Source of the DNA: UBA2402 sp037139735 | Lineage (GTDB): Bacteria > Planctomycetota > Phycisphaerae > Phycisphaerales > UBA1924 | NCBI GenBank assembly: GCA_037139735.1 | Contig: JBAXFU010000006.1 | Coordinates: 1-64,000 of the forward strand | Direction: 5' to 3' | Length of the DNA stretch: 64,000 bases | In this document: piece by piece, positions 43,245 through 59,818 of the stretch | How the letters are laid out: every line of letters begins with the position of its first letter | How positions within the stretch are numbered: position 1 is the stretch's first letter | Made by a program: the position numbers and the translations under genes | The notes under the pieces: generated by a model | The model's input: only the letters and a program-made list of their open reading frames with translations | Databases searched by the model: none | Told to the model about the DNA's origin: nothing

Positions 43245-44489
43245 TCACTGGCCGTCGCTCCACTCCCCGCGGTCGTCGTCGCCGTCGCCCAGCGGCATGA
43301 TGTCCTCATGGGCCCGGGCTTCCTCGGACGACGCCGGTTCCTTCATGCCCGCCCGCTGCTCGCTCGTCAGCGCGTCGAGCATTCGCCTGACGCACGCTCT
43401 CGCCAACGCGTTGCGGTCCTCCGCCGCGGCCTTCAGGTCGTCCAACTCGGGCTTCTTCTCGATCTCGTCGAGCCAGGCCACCACGTTGAACTTCGCGAGC
43501 GTGTCGTGGCGACGGTTGAGGGCGGCGACGTACCTCGCATCGGCGCCCGTCACCTCGGACCGATACCGCTCGTGGATGCGGTCGATGGCGTCGAGTTGCT
43601 CGGGGGACAAACCCTCGACCGAGCGAACTTTCGCGTAGGCATCGGCCGTCAGGTCGACGCCATGCACGCGGGGGTACGAGCGGGCGTTGAAGGCACGCAT
43701 CCATGCCGCCTGCTCGGATTCAGGCAAGAGGTCGCGCAGGATCCTCGCCTGGCGCACGTTGAAGTCGCGGATCTCGAGCGATCCAGCCGTGAGTTTGCGG
43801 AGCACCTCGCCGATGGCTTCGGCGATCGGAGGCGATTCGCGAATCTGCGCGTCGGCGAGTTCCTCGAAGAGCGTGCGGACGCGGCGGAGCTTGCGCTTCA
43901 TCAGGTCGTCGAGTCGCCGCTCGTAGTCCGAGAGCGCGTCGTCGAAGTCGCGAGAACGCGTCACCTGCAGGTCGTTCGCGATGGCCACGAGGTCCGCCCG
44001 TTCCGGGCCGCACACGGCCAGCCGCATGCCTGCCCTGCGGCGGCTGAACCGCTCCGCGGCATCGACCCGCCCGGACAGTTCCGGCCCGGCGATCGATCGC
44101 ACGTCGACGAAGAAGGAGGCGGAGAGGGCCTCGACCTGGTCGACGAACCTGTACACGGCCGCGAAATCGTCCCTTTTGCGGGTGGCCTCTTCCATGGCGG
44201 CCCGCTTGGGGTCCTCGGCACGGGCTTTCTTGAGTTCGCGGAAGCGTGCCTGCTGGTCGAGCACCGAGCGGCGGTAGCCGGCATAGAGCGATTCGATCGC
44301 TTGGGACTGCGGCGTGCCCTCGAACGCGTTGAGCAGCCGGTCGATGTCGCGCCTGCTCACCGGGTTCAGGAGCAGGTCCGACTCGTCGCCGCGGGCCCAG
44401 GCGGGAAGGCAGAGGATGCACAGAAGGGCGGCCAACAGCCACGCGGGGCCCAAACGAGGGCGGAGGGGTGGTGGGGGGCTCGGCAACAT
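43245..44489 (-). CDS. Secreted helical protein of unknown function
   Basis: 414 residues. The signal peptide spans about residues 1-33 (AWLLAALLCILCLPAWARG). The mature chain is nearly all helix-forming and rich in Arg, Glu, Asp and Ala, with possible coiled coils around residues 60-110 (YRRSVLDQQARFRELKKARA) and 185-230 (DYERRLDDLMKRKLRRVRTL). It ends in an acidic Asp/Gly-rich tail. No domain recognised. A consensus-like TATGAT ends 10 nt before the start, and there is no Shine-Dalgarno sequence. Divergent from the rplK operon. Confidence 0.75.
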   Translation of the reverse strand: MLPSPPPPLRPRLGPAWLLAALLCILCLPAWARGDESDLLLNPVSRRDIDRLLNAFEGTPQSQAIESLYAGYRRSVLDQQARFRELKKARAEDPKRAAMEEATRKRDDFAAVYRFVDQVEALSASFFVDVRSIAGPELSGRVDAAERFSRRRAGMRLAVCGPERADLVAIANDLQVTRSRDFDDALSDYERRLDDLMKRKLRRVRTLFEELADAQIRESPPIAEAIGEVLRKLTAGSLEIRDFNVRQARILRDLLPESEQAAWMRAFNARSYPRVHGVDLTADAYAKVRSVEGLSPEQLDAIDRIHERYRSEVTGADARYVAALNRRHDTLAKFNVVAWLDEIEKKPELDDLKAAAEDRNALARACVRRMLDALTSEQRAGMKEPASSEEARAHEDIMPLGDGDDDRGEWSDGQ

Positions 44490-44498
44490 GCCGCTCTC

Positions 44499-44504
44499 AT
44501 CATA
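44499..44504 (-). promoter_or_regulatory. Candidate -10 hexamer TATGAT (secreted helical protein)
   Basis: TATGAT on the minus strand ends 10 nt before ATG 44489. It is a close match to TATAAT in a GC-rich setting, and there is no ribosome-binding site, which together suggest a leaderless transcript. Confidence 0.45.
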
Positions 44505-44591
44505 AAGGGGCGGTGGCGGCGGCGGCGATCGGTATTTGGACGGTTTTCAGGCTGGCTGTGGGAGGGGGGTGAGCGCATGGGCTGGTGGCGA

Positions 44592-44620
44592 TTGTCCCGG
44601 CAGGGGCGGGGGGCTATCAT
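44592..44620 (+). promoter_or_regulatory. Sigma-70-type promoter of the rplK-rpoC cluster
   Basis: TTGTCC (44592-44597), a 17-bp spacer and TATCAT (44615-44620) lie 134 bp before rplK. The resulting leader contains a 16-bp palindrome CGACGCCATGGCGTCG (44716-44731) just before the ribosome-binding site, a possible target for L1 autoregulation; that role is inferred from position only. Confidence 0.6.
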
Positions 44621-44754
44621 CCTCCCCTTGTGGACACGCCGCGATCTGACGGTCGCGGGTGAAATCCCAAGCCGGTTGAACTACCGAGCCTGCAGTCCTT
44701 TCCCGAGGATTGCTCCGACGCCATGGCGTCGAGGCCGGTGGGAGGTTGAAAGCA

Positions 44755-45183
44755 ATGGGTAAGAAGGAAGTCACCAACATCTTCAAGATCATGGCCCCCG
44801 GAGGCGCGGCAACGCCGGCTCCTCCGCTGGGTCCGGTGCTGGGTTCCAAGGGTGTCAACCCTGGCCAGTTCATCCAGAAGTTCAATGCCGCCACGCAGCA
44901 CGTGAAGGGCAAGGTCGTGGGTTGCATCGTGACGGTCTACAACGACCGCACGTTCGACCTTGAGATCAAGAGCAGCCCTGCGTCGGTGCTGATCGCTGAG
45001 GCCGCGGGCGTGCCGAAGGGCTCGGGCGTGCCGAACAAGGACAAGGTCGGCAAGATCACCAAGGCGCAGGTGCAGAAGATCGCCGAGGCGAAGATGGCCG
45101 ATCTGAACAGCCACTCGATTGAGGCGGCGATGCGCGTGATCGAGGGCACGGCCCGTTCGATGGGCGTGACCGTCGTGGCCTGA
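44755..45183 (+). CDS. rplK: 50S ribosomal protein L11
   Basis: 142 residues, GGAGG 9 nt before ATG 44755. L11 signatures: APPLGPVLGSKGVNPGQFIQ at the N-terminal domain and VGKITKAQVQKIAEAKMADL, then SIEAAMRVIEGTARSMGV in the RNA-binding domain. L11 forms the GTPase-associated centre with 23S rRNA. First gene of the cluster; secE and nusG, which usually precede it, are not here. Confidence 0.97.
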   Translation: MGKKEVTNIFKIMAPGGAATPAPPLGPVLGSKGVNPGQFIQKFNAATQHVKGKVVGCIVTVYNDRTFDLEIKSSPASVLIAEAAGVPKGSGVPNKDKVGKITKAQVQKIAEAKMADLNSHSIEAAMRVIEGTARSMGVTVVA

Positions 45184-45266
45184 CGCGGACTTTCCGGAAC
45201 ACAGCAGCACAGCACAACGCGGTGCGGCAGGCCAGAGGTCGCCGCACTCGAGCGAAAGGATTGAAG

Positions 45267-45968
45267 ATGCCGGTTCGTATCACCAAGCGAGCGAAGGCCA
45301 ACGACGGCCTGAAGGTGGCGGAGGCCGTGGAGCCCGCGGCGGCGGTCGCGGCGGTCAAGAAGTTCAAGAGTCCCAAGTTCGACCAGACGGTCAACGTGGT
45401 GATGCACCTGAACGTGGACACCAAGCAGAGCGAGCAGAACCTCCGCGGCGCGATCTCGCTGCCCAAGGGCATCGGCAAGAACAAGCGCGTGGTGGCCTTC
45501 TGCCAGAGCGACGTGGCCCCCAAGGCCATGGAAGCGGGCGCGATCAAGGCCGGCGCCGAGGATCTCGTGGCCGAGATCGAGAAGGGCTGGATGGACTTCG
45601 ACGTGGCGGTGGCGAGCCCTGACATGATGCGAATCGTGTCGAAGCTCGGCAAGGTGCTGGGCCCCAAGGGCCTGATGCCCAGCCCCAAGGCGGGCACCGT
45701 GACGCCGGACGTGGCCAACGCCGTTCGCGAGTATGCCGCGGGCAAGGTGGAGTTCCGCACGGACACGGGCGGGAACATCCACGCGATCATCGGGAAGATG
45801 AGCTTCCCGGAGGCGTCGCTCACGGAGAACCTGAATCACTTCATCGGCGCCATCGAGAAGATGCGTCCATCGAGCGTGAAGGGTCAGTACATCAAGAGCA
45901 TCACCATCAGCGGGACGATGACTCCCGGCGTCCGCGTCCAGTACGTGTCGGCCGTCGTCGCCGAGTAA
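45267..45968 (+). CDS. rplA: 50S ribosomal protein L1
   Basis: 233 residues from ATG 45267 with AAAGGA 8 nt upstream. Typical L1 features: FDQTVNVVMHLNVDTKQSEQN, LGKVLGPKGLMPSPKAGTVT and an FRTDTGGNIHAIIGKMSF strand pair. L1 builds the mobile L1 stalk of the large subunit and often represses its own operon. It lies 83 bp after rplK. Confidence 0.97.
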   Translation: MPVRITKRAKANDGLKVAEAVEPAAAVAAVKKFKSPKFDQTVNVVMHLNVDTKQSEQNLRGAISLPKGIGKNKRVVAFCQSDVAPKAMEAGAIKAGAEDLVAEIEKGWMDFDVAVASPDMMRIVSKLGKVLGPKGLMPSPKAGTVTPDVANAVREYAAGKVEFRTDTGGNIHAIIGKMSFPEASLTENLNHFIGAIEKMRPSSVKGQYIKSITISGTMTPGVRVQYVSAVVAE

Positions 45969-46012
45969 GCAATCGTCAGCGAACGGGCCCCTGAGGCCCG
46001 GAGGAAACAGCC

Positions 46013-46570
46013 ATGTCGAAAGTCGTCAAGAACCTGATCATGCGCGACTACAAGGCGCGCATCACCAAGGGCACCGAGCAGTGGCCCGACGCGATGGTGA
46101 TCAGCATCCGCGGCGTGAAGGCCGTGGACACCACCCGTCTGCGTCACTCGCTGGCGAAGAAGAACATCCGCATCGTCGTGGTGCAGAACGCGCTGGCCCG
46201 CAAGTCGTTCGAAGGCACCAGCCTCGAGCTCCTCAAGGACCTGCTGACCGGGTCCAGCGCGCTGGCCTTCGGCGGGGAGTCCGTCGTCGAGGTGGCCCGC
46301 GAGTTGGTGGGGGCGATGGCCAAGATGCCCGCGCTCGAGCTCAAGGGCGCGGTGCTCGACGGCATCGTGTTCAGCGGCAAGAAGGCCGTCGAGGAGCTGT
46401 CGAAGTACCCCACCAAGGACGAGGCCATCGGGCGGGTCGTCACGCTGGTGGTCAGCCCGGGCCGCAAGCTGCTCGGCCAGCTGCAGGGTCCTGGCTCGAA
46501 GTTGGCCGGCATCATCAAGTCCATCGAAGAGAAGTTGGAGAAGGGCGAAGCGATCACGAAGGTCGCCTGA
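46013..46570 (+). CDS. rplJ: 50S ribosomal protein L10
   Basis: 185 residues, GGAGG 8 nt before ATG 46013. N-terminal 23S-binding domain (VVKNLIMRDYKARI, VVVQNALARKSFEG) and the C-terminal helix that binds L7/L12 dimers (LAGIIKSIEEKLEKGEAI). Only 44 bp separate it from rplA, so there is no room for the long L10 leader found in many bacteria; L10 control, if any, must use another site. Confidence 0.95.
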   Translation: MSKVVKNLIMRDYKARITKGTEQWPDAMVISIRGVKAVDTTRLRHSLAKKNIRIVVVQNALARKSFEGTSLELLKDLLTGSSALAFGGESVVEVARELVGAMAKMPALELKGAVLDGIVFSGKKAVEELSKYPTKDEAIGRVVTLVVSPGRKLLGQLQGPGSKLAGIIKSIEEKLEKGEAITKVA

Positions 46571-46749
46571 GGCTTCTCGTGTTGGAACGTGCCGCCGCGT
46601 TCGGCCGGGGCGAACGCGGGCGGATAGGAAGGAAACATCAGCCCCAACTGGCCCCTGCACGGGGTTAAAGGTCGAGTGGTTCGACCCCTCTTGGGTACGT
46701 GTGGCGGATCGGGGCCAGTCGCCGGTTCGCGTAGAAGAAAGGTTTGAAC
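46571..46749 (+). other. Structured rplJ-rplL spacer
   Basis: The 179-bp gap is long for this gene pair. It contains a 9-bp stem-loop CCGCGTTCG/CGAACGCGG (about 46595-46619) and a smaller GGTCGA/TCGACC hairpin (about 46670-46686). No T-tract follows either. They may be mRNA processing or stability elements. Confidence 0.4.
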
Positions 46750-47145
46750 ATGTCGGATACCGCTGTTGACGCTGCGATCAAGGACCTGGGCGACAAGCTC
46801 GCCGGCCTCAGCCTGAAGCAGGCCGTGGAGCTGGGCAAGTACATGAAGGACACCTACGGCATCGAGGCCGCCGCGGGCGGTGGCGTGATGATGGCCGCGG
46901 CCGCGGGCGCCGCCGCTCCGAAGGCCGAGGAGAAGACGAGCTTCGACGTGATCCTGAAGGGCTCGGGCGACAAGAAGATCCAGGTGATCAAGGTCGTCCG
47001 CGAGGCGACGGGTCTGGGTCTGGCGGAGGCGAAGGCCTTCGTGGACGCTCCGGGCAAGGCCGTCAAGCAGGGCCTGTCGAAGGAAGACGCCGAGAAGCTC
47101 AAGAAGCTCCTGGAAGAGAACGGCGCGACGGTCGAGCTCGCCTGA
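46750..47145 (+). CDS. rplL: 50S ribosomal protein L7/L12
   Basis: 131 residues from ATG 46750 (AAAGG upstream). N-terminal dimerisation helices (IKDLGDKLAGLSLKQAVELG), an Ala/Gly-rich hinge (GGGVMMAAAAGAAAP) and the globular factor-binding domain (KKIQVIKVVREATGLGLAEA, then SKEDAEKLKKLLEENGATVE). The flexible stalk recruits elongation factors. The hinge is somewhat longer than in E. coli. Confidence 0.97.
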   Translation: MSDTAVDAAIKDLGDKLAGLSLKQAVELGKYMKDTYGIEAAAGGGVMMAAAAGAAAPKAEEKTSFDVILKGSGDKKIQVIKVVREATGLGLAEAKAFVDAPGKAVKQGLSKEDAEKLKKLLEENGATVELA

Positions 47146-47252
47146 GCCTGATCTGGTGCCGCAAACCCCTGTCGAACAGAGACTTGGAACTTGCTCCCGA
47201 GGGGGAGCGGGGCTGGGTGTCCGGCGGCGAGAGGGGTGTGAGTTCAGCTTTG

Positions 47253-47290
47253 ATCAGGGCCCGGTACGAATGGTGCCGGGCCCTGATTTT
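47253..47290 (+). terminator. Attenuator-like hairpin between rplL and rpoB
   Basis: Stem of 15 pairs (CAGGGCCCGGTAC and complement, one G-T pair) with a 5-nt loop and a short TTTT tail, 108 bp after rplL in the 425-bp gap before rpoB. The weak T-tract suggests partial termination, as known between rplL and rpoB in E. coli. Confidence 0.65.
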
Positions 47291-47327
47291 CCCGCCGGAT
47301 TTTTCAAGTATTCGGGTGGCATCCCCC

Positions 47328-47357
47328 TTGCTCTCAGGGCTGCGGGGGGTGTATACT
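47328..47357 (+). promoter_or_regulatory. Internal promoter candidate for rpoBC
   Basis: TTGCTC (47328-47333), 18-bp spacer, TATACT (47352-47357), 214 bp before rpoB and just after the hairpin. It could restore rpoBC expression past the attenuator. Confidence 0.55.
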
Positions 47358-47570
47358 CATCGGTTCGGCACGGTGTGCGGCGGACGGGACATGCCTTTGG
47401 CTGGCCGTCGGCTGGTCGTGCCGGCTGGTTGCTTCGAGAGAGCAGCCCTCTGACGGACTTGAGCCCAACAACCTTGAGATTGCCCGGCCTGATGAACACT
47501 GCGACCGCGAACGTCGTTCGGCTGCATTGAGTGTCAGGCTGGTATCGCATTCTCCATCGCGAGGACATCG

Positions 47571-51407
<3,837 letters not shown>

Positions 51408-51417
51408 CGAACCGACC

Positions 51418-51475
51418 GCGGCTCCAGGCATGACGCCCGGAGCCGCCGTCTTGCGGAAGGGCCCCGTCCTTCCGC
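51418..51475 (+). other. Two stem-loops between rpoB and rpoC
   Basis: GCGGCTCC/GGAGCCGC (51418-51446) and GCGGAAGG/CCTTCCGC (51453-51475) are consecutive 8-bp hairpins, each without a T-tract, in the 137-bp gap. They are more likely mRNA processing or stability structures than terminators. Confidence 0.5.
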
Positions 51476-51544
51476 CGCCTTGCATCATCCACACGACGAT
51501 CCGCGGCGGGCACGCCGCCAAGACCAGCACCGGAGCACGCGATC

Positions 51545-55918
<4,374 letters not shown>

Positions 55919-55974
55919 GCTCGCTGCCGTTCACGCAGTTGGTTCCACGCAGTTGGTTTCACGCATGAGGCACC

Positions 55975-56010
55975 GACGCCCCGGTCTCGCACCGGGGCGT
56001 CGTTTCTTTT
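55975..56010 (+). terminator. Rho-independent terminator after rpoC
   Basis: 11-bp perfect stem GACGCCCCGGT/ACCGGGGCGTC, loop CTCGC, tail GTTTCTTTT, 57 bp after the stop. Just upstream the 15-bp sequence CACGCAGTTGGTT(C/T)C occurs twice in tandem (about 55932-55961). Confidence 0.85.
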
Positions 56011-56057
56011 GGATCGGATGGGTTCGGGTGATCGGGATCGACGGGCGGCCGCGAGCG

Positions 56058-56357
56058 TCAACGGTCCGCGTCGGGGCCGCCGCCCGCTCGGGGGCGTGGC
56101 GCGGCCCGTGCGGCTTCCCAGCGGGCGATGATCTCGCGAGCGGCGGGTTCGGAGAGGACCGGAAAGAGGGTCTGGCCTGTCTCGAGCATGCGGATGATGT
56201 AGGGCTTGCACATGCCGCAGTTGGTGGTGCACCCGGTCTGGCGCGCGAGGGCGTCGAGGTCGTGACCGTTCCTGGTCGCGAGCTCCTTGAGCCGCGAGAA
56301 GGCGATGTCATGGCAAATGCACCGGTCGACGCCCATGCGATGCTGGGGGGTACGCAT
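56058..56357 (-). CDS. BFD-like [2Fe-2S]-binding protein
   Basis: 99 residues from ATG 56357. The bacterioferritin-associated ferredoxin motif is present: CIC near residue 14, then ~30 residues later CTTNCGMCKPYI, giving the C-x-C...C-x2-C ligands of a [2Fe-2S] cluster plus an extra Cys. BFD reduces bacterioferritin iron, or the fold serves as a domain of nitrite/NAD(P)H reductases; no bacterioferritin gene is adjacent. The C-terminal ~45 residues are extra relative to E. coli Bfd (64 residues). The start is inferred and no ribosome-binding site stands out. Confidence 0.75.
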   Translation of the reverse strand: MRTPQHRMGVDRCICHDIAFSRLKELATRNGHDLDALARQTGCTTNCGMCKPYIIRMLETGQTLFPVLSEPAAREIIARWEAARAAPRPRAGGGPDADR

Positions 56358-56424
56358 GCATCGGGGAAACCGATTCAGCAAATCGGCTCGGCGGCCGGGC
56401 ATTGGATCGGGAATGGGGGCCTCA

Positions 56425-56430
56425 TACGCT
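56425..56430 (+). promoter_or_regulatory. Candidate -10 hexamer TACGCT (antiporter)
   Basis: Ends 11 nt before ATG 56441, which has no ribosome-binding site. Same hexamer as before the gene at 20172. Confidence 0.3.
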
Positions 56431-56440
56431 CCATTCCAGC

Positions 56441-58036
56441 ATGTCGTTGCCGGAACTCGTCGCCATCCTGGGTCTGCTTGCCGCCGTGATCGCCTTGGCC
56501 GAACTGGCCAAGAAGACGCGGGTCCCGTATCCCACGATGATGGTGATGGCGGGGCTCGCGATCACGATGATGCCGTTCCTGCCGAATCTGTCCCTGAGCC
56601 CGGACGTGGTCTTCCTGGTCTTCCTGCCCCCGATCCTGTACGCGGGCGCGTGGAACACGTGGCTGCACGATTTTCGACGCCACGCCGTGCCGATCGGGTT
56701 CCTGGCGGTGGGGTTGGTGGTGGTGACGGCGTGGGCGGTGGCGGAGGTGTGCACGCTCGTGGTGCCGGGCATGAGTTGGTGGCAGGGGTTCCTGCTGGGG
56801 GCGATCGTCTCCCCGCCCGACGCGGCCGCCGCCACGGCGATCTGCCAGCGGCTGGGCGTGAGCCGTCGCATCGTGACCGTGCTGGAGGGCGAGAGTCTGG
56901 TCAACGATGCGTCGGGCCTGATCGCGTATCGGGTCGCGCTGCTGGCGGTGACGCAGGGCGCCTTCTCGCCGCTGCAGACGGCCTGGAGCTTCCTCTTCGC
57001 GGCGGGCGCGGGGATCTGCGTGGGGCTGGTGGCGGGCATGGTGCTCGCGCAACTGCACCGGCGGATGCGGGATCCGGTGGTGACGACCGCCCTGTCGCTC
57101 CTCGCGCCTTATGCGTCGTACGTGCCCGCGGAGGCGCTGCACGCTTCGGGCGTGCTCGCGACCGTGGTGGCCGGCCTGTACGTCTCGAAGCGGAGCCCGC
57201 AGATCTTCTCGCCGCTGGCCCGGATGCAGGTGGTGCACGTGTGGCAACTGGTGCTGCTGCTGATCAACGGCGTGGTCTTCGTGCTGATCGGCCTTCAACT
57301 CGACCAGGTGATCGACGCGGTCAAGCATGAGTACTCGCTCGGGCAACTGCTGGGGTACGCGGCGGCCGTGAGCGGGACGGTGATCGTCGTCCGGCTCGTC
57401 TGGGTCTTGCCGATCGCGGGCCTGGCGAGGTTGCCCTTCTTCCCGCGGCGGCTCCCCGTGCCTCGACTGGGCGAACTCGTGGTGATCGGCTGGACGGGCA
57501 TGCGGGGCATCGTGAGTCTCGCGGCGGCGGTGGCGTTGCCGATGACCGTGACGGTGGCGGGGAACGTCGTTATGCCCTTCGAGCACCGCAATCTCATCGT
57601 CCTGCTGACGTTCGCGGTGATCTTCTCGACGCTCGTGATCCAGAGCATGACGCTGGGGCCGCTCATCCGCCGGCTGGGAGATTCGGTCGGCGAGGGCATC
57701 GCCCACGAGGAACTGGTGGCGAGGATGATGATCGCGAGCGCGGCGTTGTCGCGGCTCGACGCCCACGGCTCGGACGGTCCCGACGATCCCGCGGTCACCC
57801 GCGTGCGAGCCAAGTACCTGGAGCGGCTCGAGGCCGCCACCCGCACCGCCCGGGGCGAGGACGAGCCGGGATCGGGCTCCGACGCGGGCACGGAGGCCGC
57901 GTTGCACCGCCTGGCCATCGAGGAGGAGCGCAACGCGCTGGTCCGGATGCGGGACGCCGGCGAGATCTCCGAGGAGGTCTTCCGAACCCTCGAGCGAGAA
58001 CTGGACTTCGAGGAAGCGCAACGCTGCGGGACGTGA
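56441..58036 (+). CDS. CPA1-family Na+/H+ antiporter
   Basis: 531 residues with about 12 hydrophobic segments between residues 3 and 415. The CPA1 hallmarks are VFLPPILYAGAWNT, the ion-binding Asp in VSPPDAAAATAI, and EGESLVNDASGLIAYRVA. A GWTGMRGIVSLAAAVALP segment follows in the later helices. The cytoplasmic tail (about 420-531) is helical and charged. It exchanges cytoplasmic Na+ (or K+) for protons, for pH and salt control. Convergent with nadB 15 bp downstream. Confidence 0.9.
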   Translation: MSLPELVAILGLLAAVIALAELAKKTRVPYPTMMVMAGLAITMMPFLPNLSLSPDVVFLVFLPPILYAGAWNTWLHDFRRHAVPIGFLAVGLVVVTAWAVAEVCTLVVPGMSWWQGFLLGAIVSPPDAAAATAICQRLGVSRRIVTVLEGESLVNDASGLIAYRVALLAVTQGAFSPLQTAWSFLFAAGAGICVGLVAGMVLAQLHRRMRDPVVTTALSLLAPYASYVPAEALHASGVLATVVAGLYVSKRSPQIFSPLARMQVVHVWQLVLLLINGVVFVLIGLQLDQVIDAVKHEYSLGQLLGYAAAVSGTVIVVRLVWVLPIAGLARLPFFPRRLPVPRLGELVVIGWTGMRGIVSLAAAVALPMTVTVAGNVVMPFEHRNLIVLLTFAVIFSTLVIQSMTLGPLIRRLGDSVGEGIAHEELVARMMIASAALSRLDAHGSDGPDDPAVTRVRAKYLERLEAATRTARGEDEPGSGSDAGTEAALHRLAIEEERNALVRMRDAGEISEEVFRTLERELDFEEAQRCGT

Positions 58037-58051
58037 GCGCCGTTCGCGGCC

Positions 58052-59752
58052 TCACGCCCGCACGGGAAGCGTGGCGGGCGTTTCGCGTCCGCGTCGCCAG
58101 AGGTCGTGGAGGCAGAGCGACGCCTCCTGCTCGGGAAAATCGAGCCGCAGGTGACAACCGCGGCTTTCCCGGCGCCATTCGGCCGCCTTGGCGACCAGCG
58201 CGGCGGCGACGAGCATGTTCTGCGTCTCCCACCCCGAGACGTCGTCGAAGATCTTGTCGAGGGTGTACCTGGCCCAGAAGTCGATCATCTCGCTGGCGCC
58301 GGCGAGCTTGGCGGCGGTGCGTTCGATGCCGACGTTGCGCCACATGGCCGAACGAAGGCTCGAGCGGACGTCGGTCAGGTCGAGTTCACCCCGTTCGCTT
58401 GGGCGAATGTCGCTGACGATCGGCACGGGGGCGGAGCGTCCGCCGCCGATGGCCGCGGCCCACCCGGGCGCGGGCCCGACGGACGCGCCGCCGGCGCCGG
58501 GCTGACGCATTTCAAGGCATGCGCGGCCCGCGATCTCGCCCATCACGAGGCCCTCGAGCAGCGAGTTGCTCGCGAGCCGGTTGGCGCCGTGCAGCCCCGT
58601 GCTGGCCGCTTCGCCCACGGCGTAGAGCCCGGGGACGTCGCTGCGGCCCGCGGCGTCGGTCCGCACGCCGCCGACCATGTAGTGCATCGCCGGGTGGACG
58701 GGAATGAGGTCCTTGGCCGGATCAAGTTCAAAGCGTCGCAGCAGGGCCGCGATGCCGGGGAACTTCGCCTCGAAGTGCTCGATGGCGCGGCAGTCGAGGA
58801 GCACGTTCTGGCCGCCCTGCTTGGCGATCTGGCGGACGATCGCCTGGCTCACGATGTCGCGGGGGGCCAGTTCGGCCATCGGGTGCACCTCGACCATGAA
58901 GCGGTGGCCCGAGGCGTCGAGGAGGTGGGCGCCGGCCCCGCGGATGGCCTCGGTGATGAGGCTGCGGCTCGCGCCGGCGAGGTAGAGGGTGGTGGGGTGG
59001 AACTGGACGAAGGCCATGTCCGCGAGCGTGGCGCCCGCCCGGTAGGCCATCGCGATGCCGTCGGCGGTGGCGAGGGGCGGGTTGGTCGTCTCGCGGTAGA
59101 GCATGCCCGCGCCGCCGCTGGCGAGGATGGTGGCCTTGGCCCAGATGACCTGAAGTCCGTGCTTGGGATGGTGCGTGATGGCGCCCATGACCGGCGAGCC
59201 CGGTTCGTTCGAGGGCGTGACGAGATCGAGCGAGAAGCACTTCTCGAAGACGCGCACCCCCGTCGCGGACCGCACCTTCTGTTCGAGCACTCGCTGGAGC
59301 TCGGCGCCCGTGGCGTCGCCGTTGCTGTGCACGATGCGGCTGGCGGCGTGGCCTCCCTCGCGACCCAGCAGGATCTCGCCTTGCGGGTTGCGGTCGAGCT
59401 TCATGCCCCAGCTGAGCAGTTCGGACATGTGGCGAGGGCCCGCGCCCACGATGGTCCGCACGGCGTCGACGTCGCACAGGCCGGCGCCCGCCGCGAGGGT
59501 GTCCTCGATGTGGGACTCGATCGTGTCCTTGGGCGAGACCGCGCTGGCGATGCCGCCCTGGGCCCAGGCCGTGTTGGTGGAACGCAGGTCCCCCTTGCTC
59601 AGGACGATCACCTCGCCGTGCTCGGCGGCGGCGATCGCCGCGCGAAGGCCGGCCACGCCCGCGCCGATCACCAGCGTGTCGGTGAAGATCGCCGGCAGCA
59701 GCGACGAGCGGAAGGGGATCAGGTAGCGGCGATGGTCGAACAGGCCGTCCAT
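58052..59752 (-). CDS. nadB: L-aspartate oxidase
   Basis: 566 residues from ATG 59752; an in-frame TTG 15 nt upstream is possible. FAD-binding GAGVAGLRAA near residue 30, STNTAWAQGGIASAVSPKDT, FVQFHPTTLYLAGASRSLIT, the active-site Arg in APRDIVSQAI and GLHGANRLASNSLLEGLV identify NadB rather than fumarate reductase or succinate dehydrogenase. The C-terminal helical domain is present. It oxidises L-aspartate to iminoaspartate, the first step of NAD synthesis. nadA and nadC are not nearby. A minus-strand TACTCT lies 16 nt before the start. Confidence 0.92.
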   Translation of the reverse strand: MDGLFDHRRYLIPFRSSLLPAIFTDTLVIGAGVAGLRAAIAAAEHGEVIVLSKGDLRSTNTAWAQGGIASAVSPKDTIESHIEDTLAAGAGLCDVDAVRTIVGAGPRHMSELLSWGMKLDRNPQGEILLGREGGHAASRIVHSNGDATGAELQRVLEQKVRSATGVRVFEKCFSLDLVTPSNEPGSPVMGAITHHPKHGLQVIWAKATILASGGAGMLYRETTNPPLATADGIAMAYRAGATLADMAFVQFHPTTLYLAGASRSLITEAIRGAGAHLLDASGHRFMVEVHPMAELAPRDIVSQAIVRQIAKQGGQNVLLDCRAIEHFEAKFPGIAALLRRFELDPAKDLIPVHPAMHYMVGGVRTDAAGRSDVPGLYAVGEAASTGLHGANRLASNSLLEGLVMGEIAGRACLEMRQPGAGGASVGPAPGWAAAIGGGRSAPVPIVSDIRPSERGELDLTDVRSSLRSAMWRNVGIERTAAKLAGASEMIDFWARYTLDKIFDDVSGWETQNMLVAAALVAKAAEWRRESRGCHLRLDFPEQEASLCLHDLWRRGRETPATLPVRA

Positions 59753-59806
59753 GTTGGCGTCGCGCAAAGAGTAGGAGCTCCGCCTCGCGGACGTTCCGCC
59801 GATCGC

Positions 59807-59812
59807 TATGCT
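59807..59812 (+). promoter_or_regulatory. Candidate -10 hexamer TATGCT (PI-PLC-like gene)
   Basis: Ends 7 nt before ATG 59819, with no ribosome-binding site between them. Lies in the 66-bp divergent gap with nadB. Confidence 0.4.
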
Positions 59813-59818
59813 GGCTTC

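Noticed and set aside
59759..59766. TTG upstream of the nadB ATG considered as the true start.
   Set aside because: It adds only five residues (LRDAN), has no ribosome-binding site, and TACTCT abuts it too closely to act as a -10 box. Left as an alternative only.
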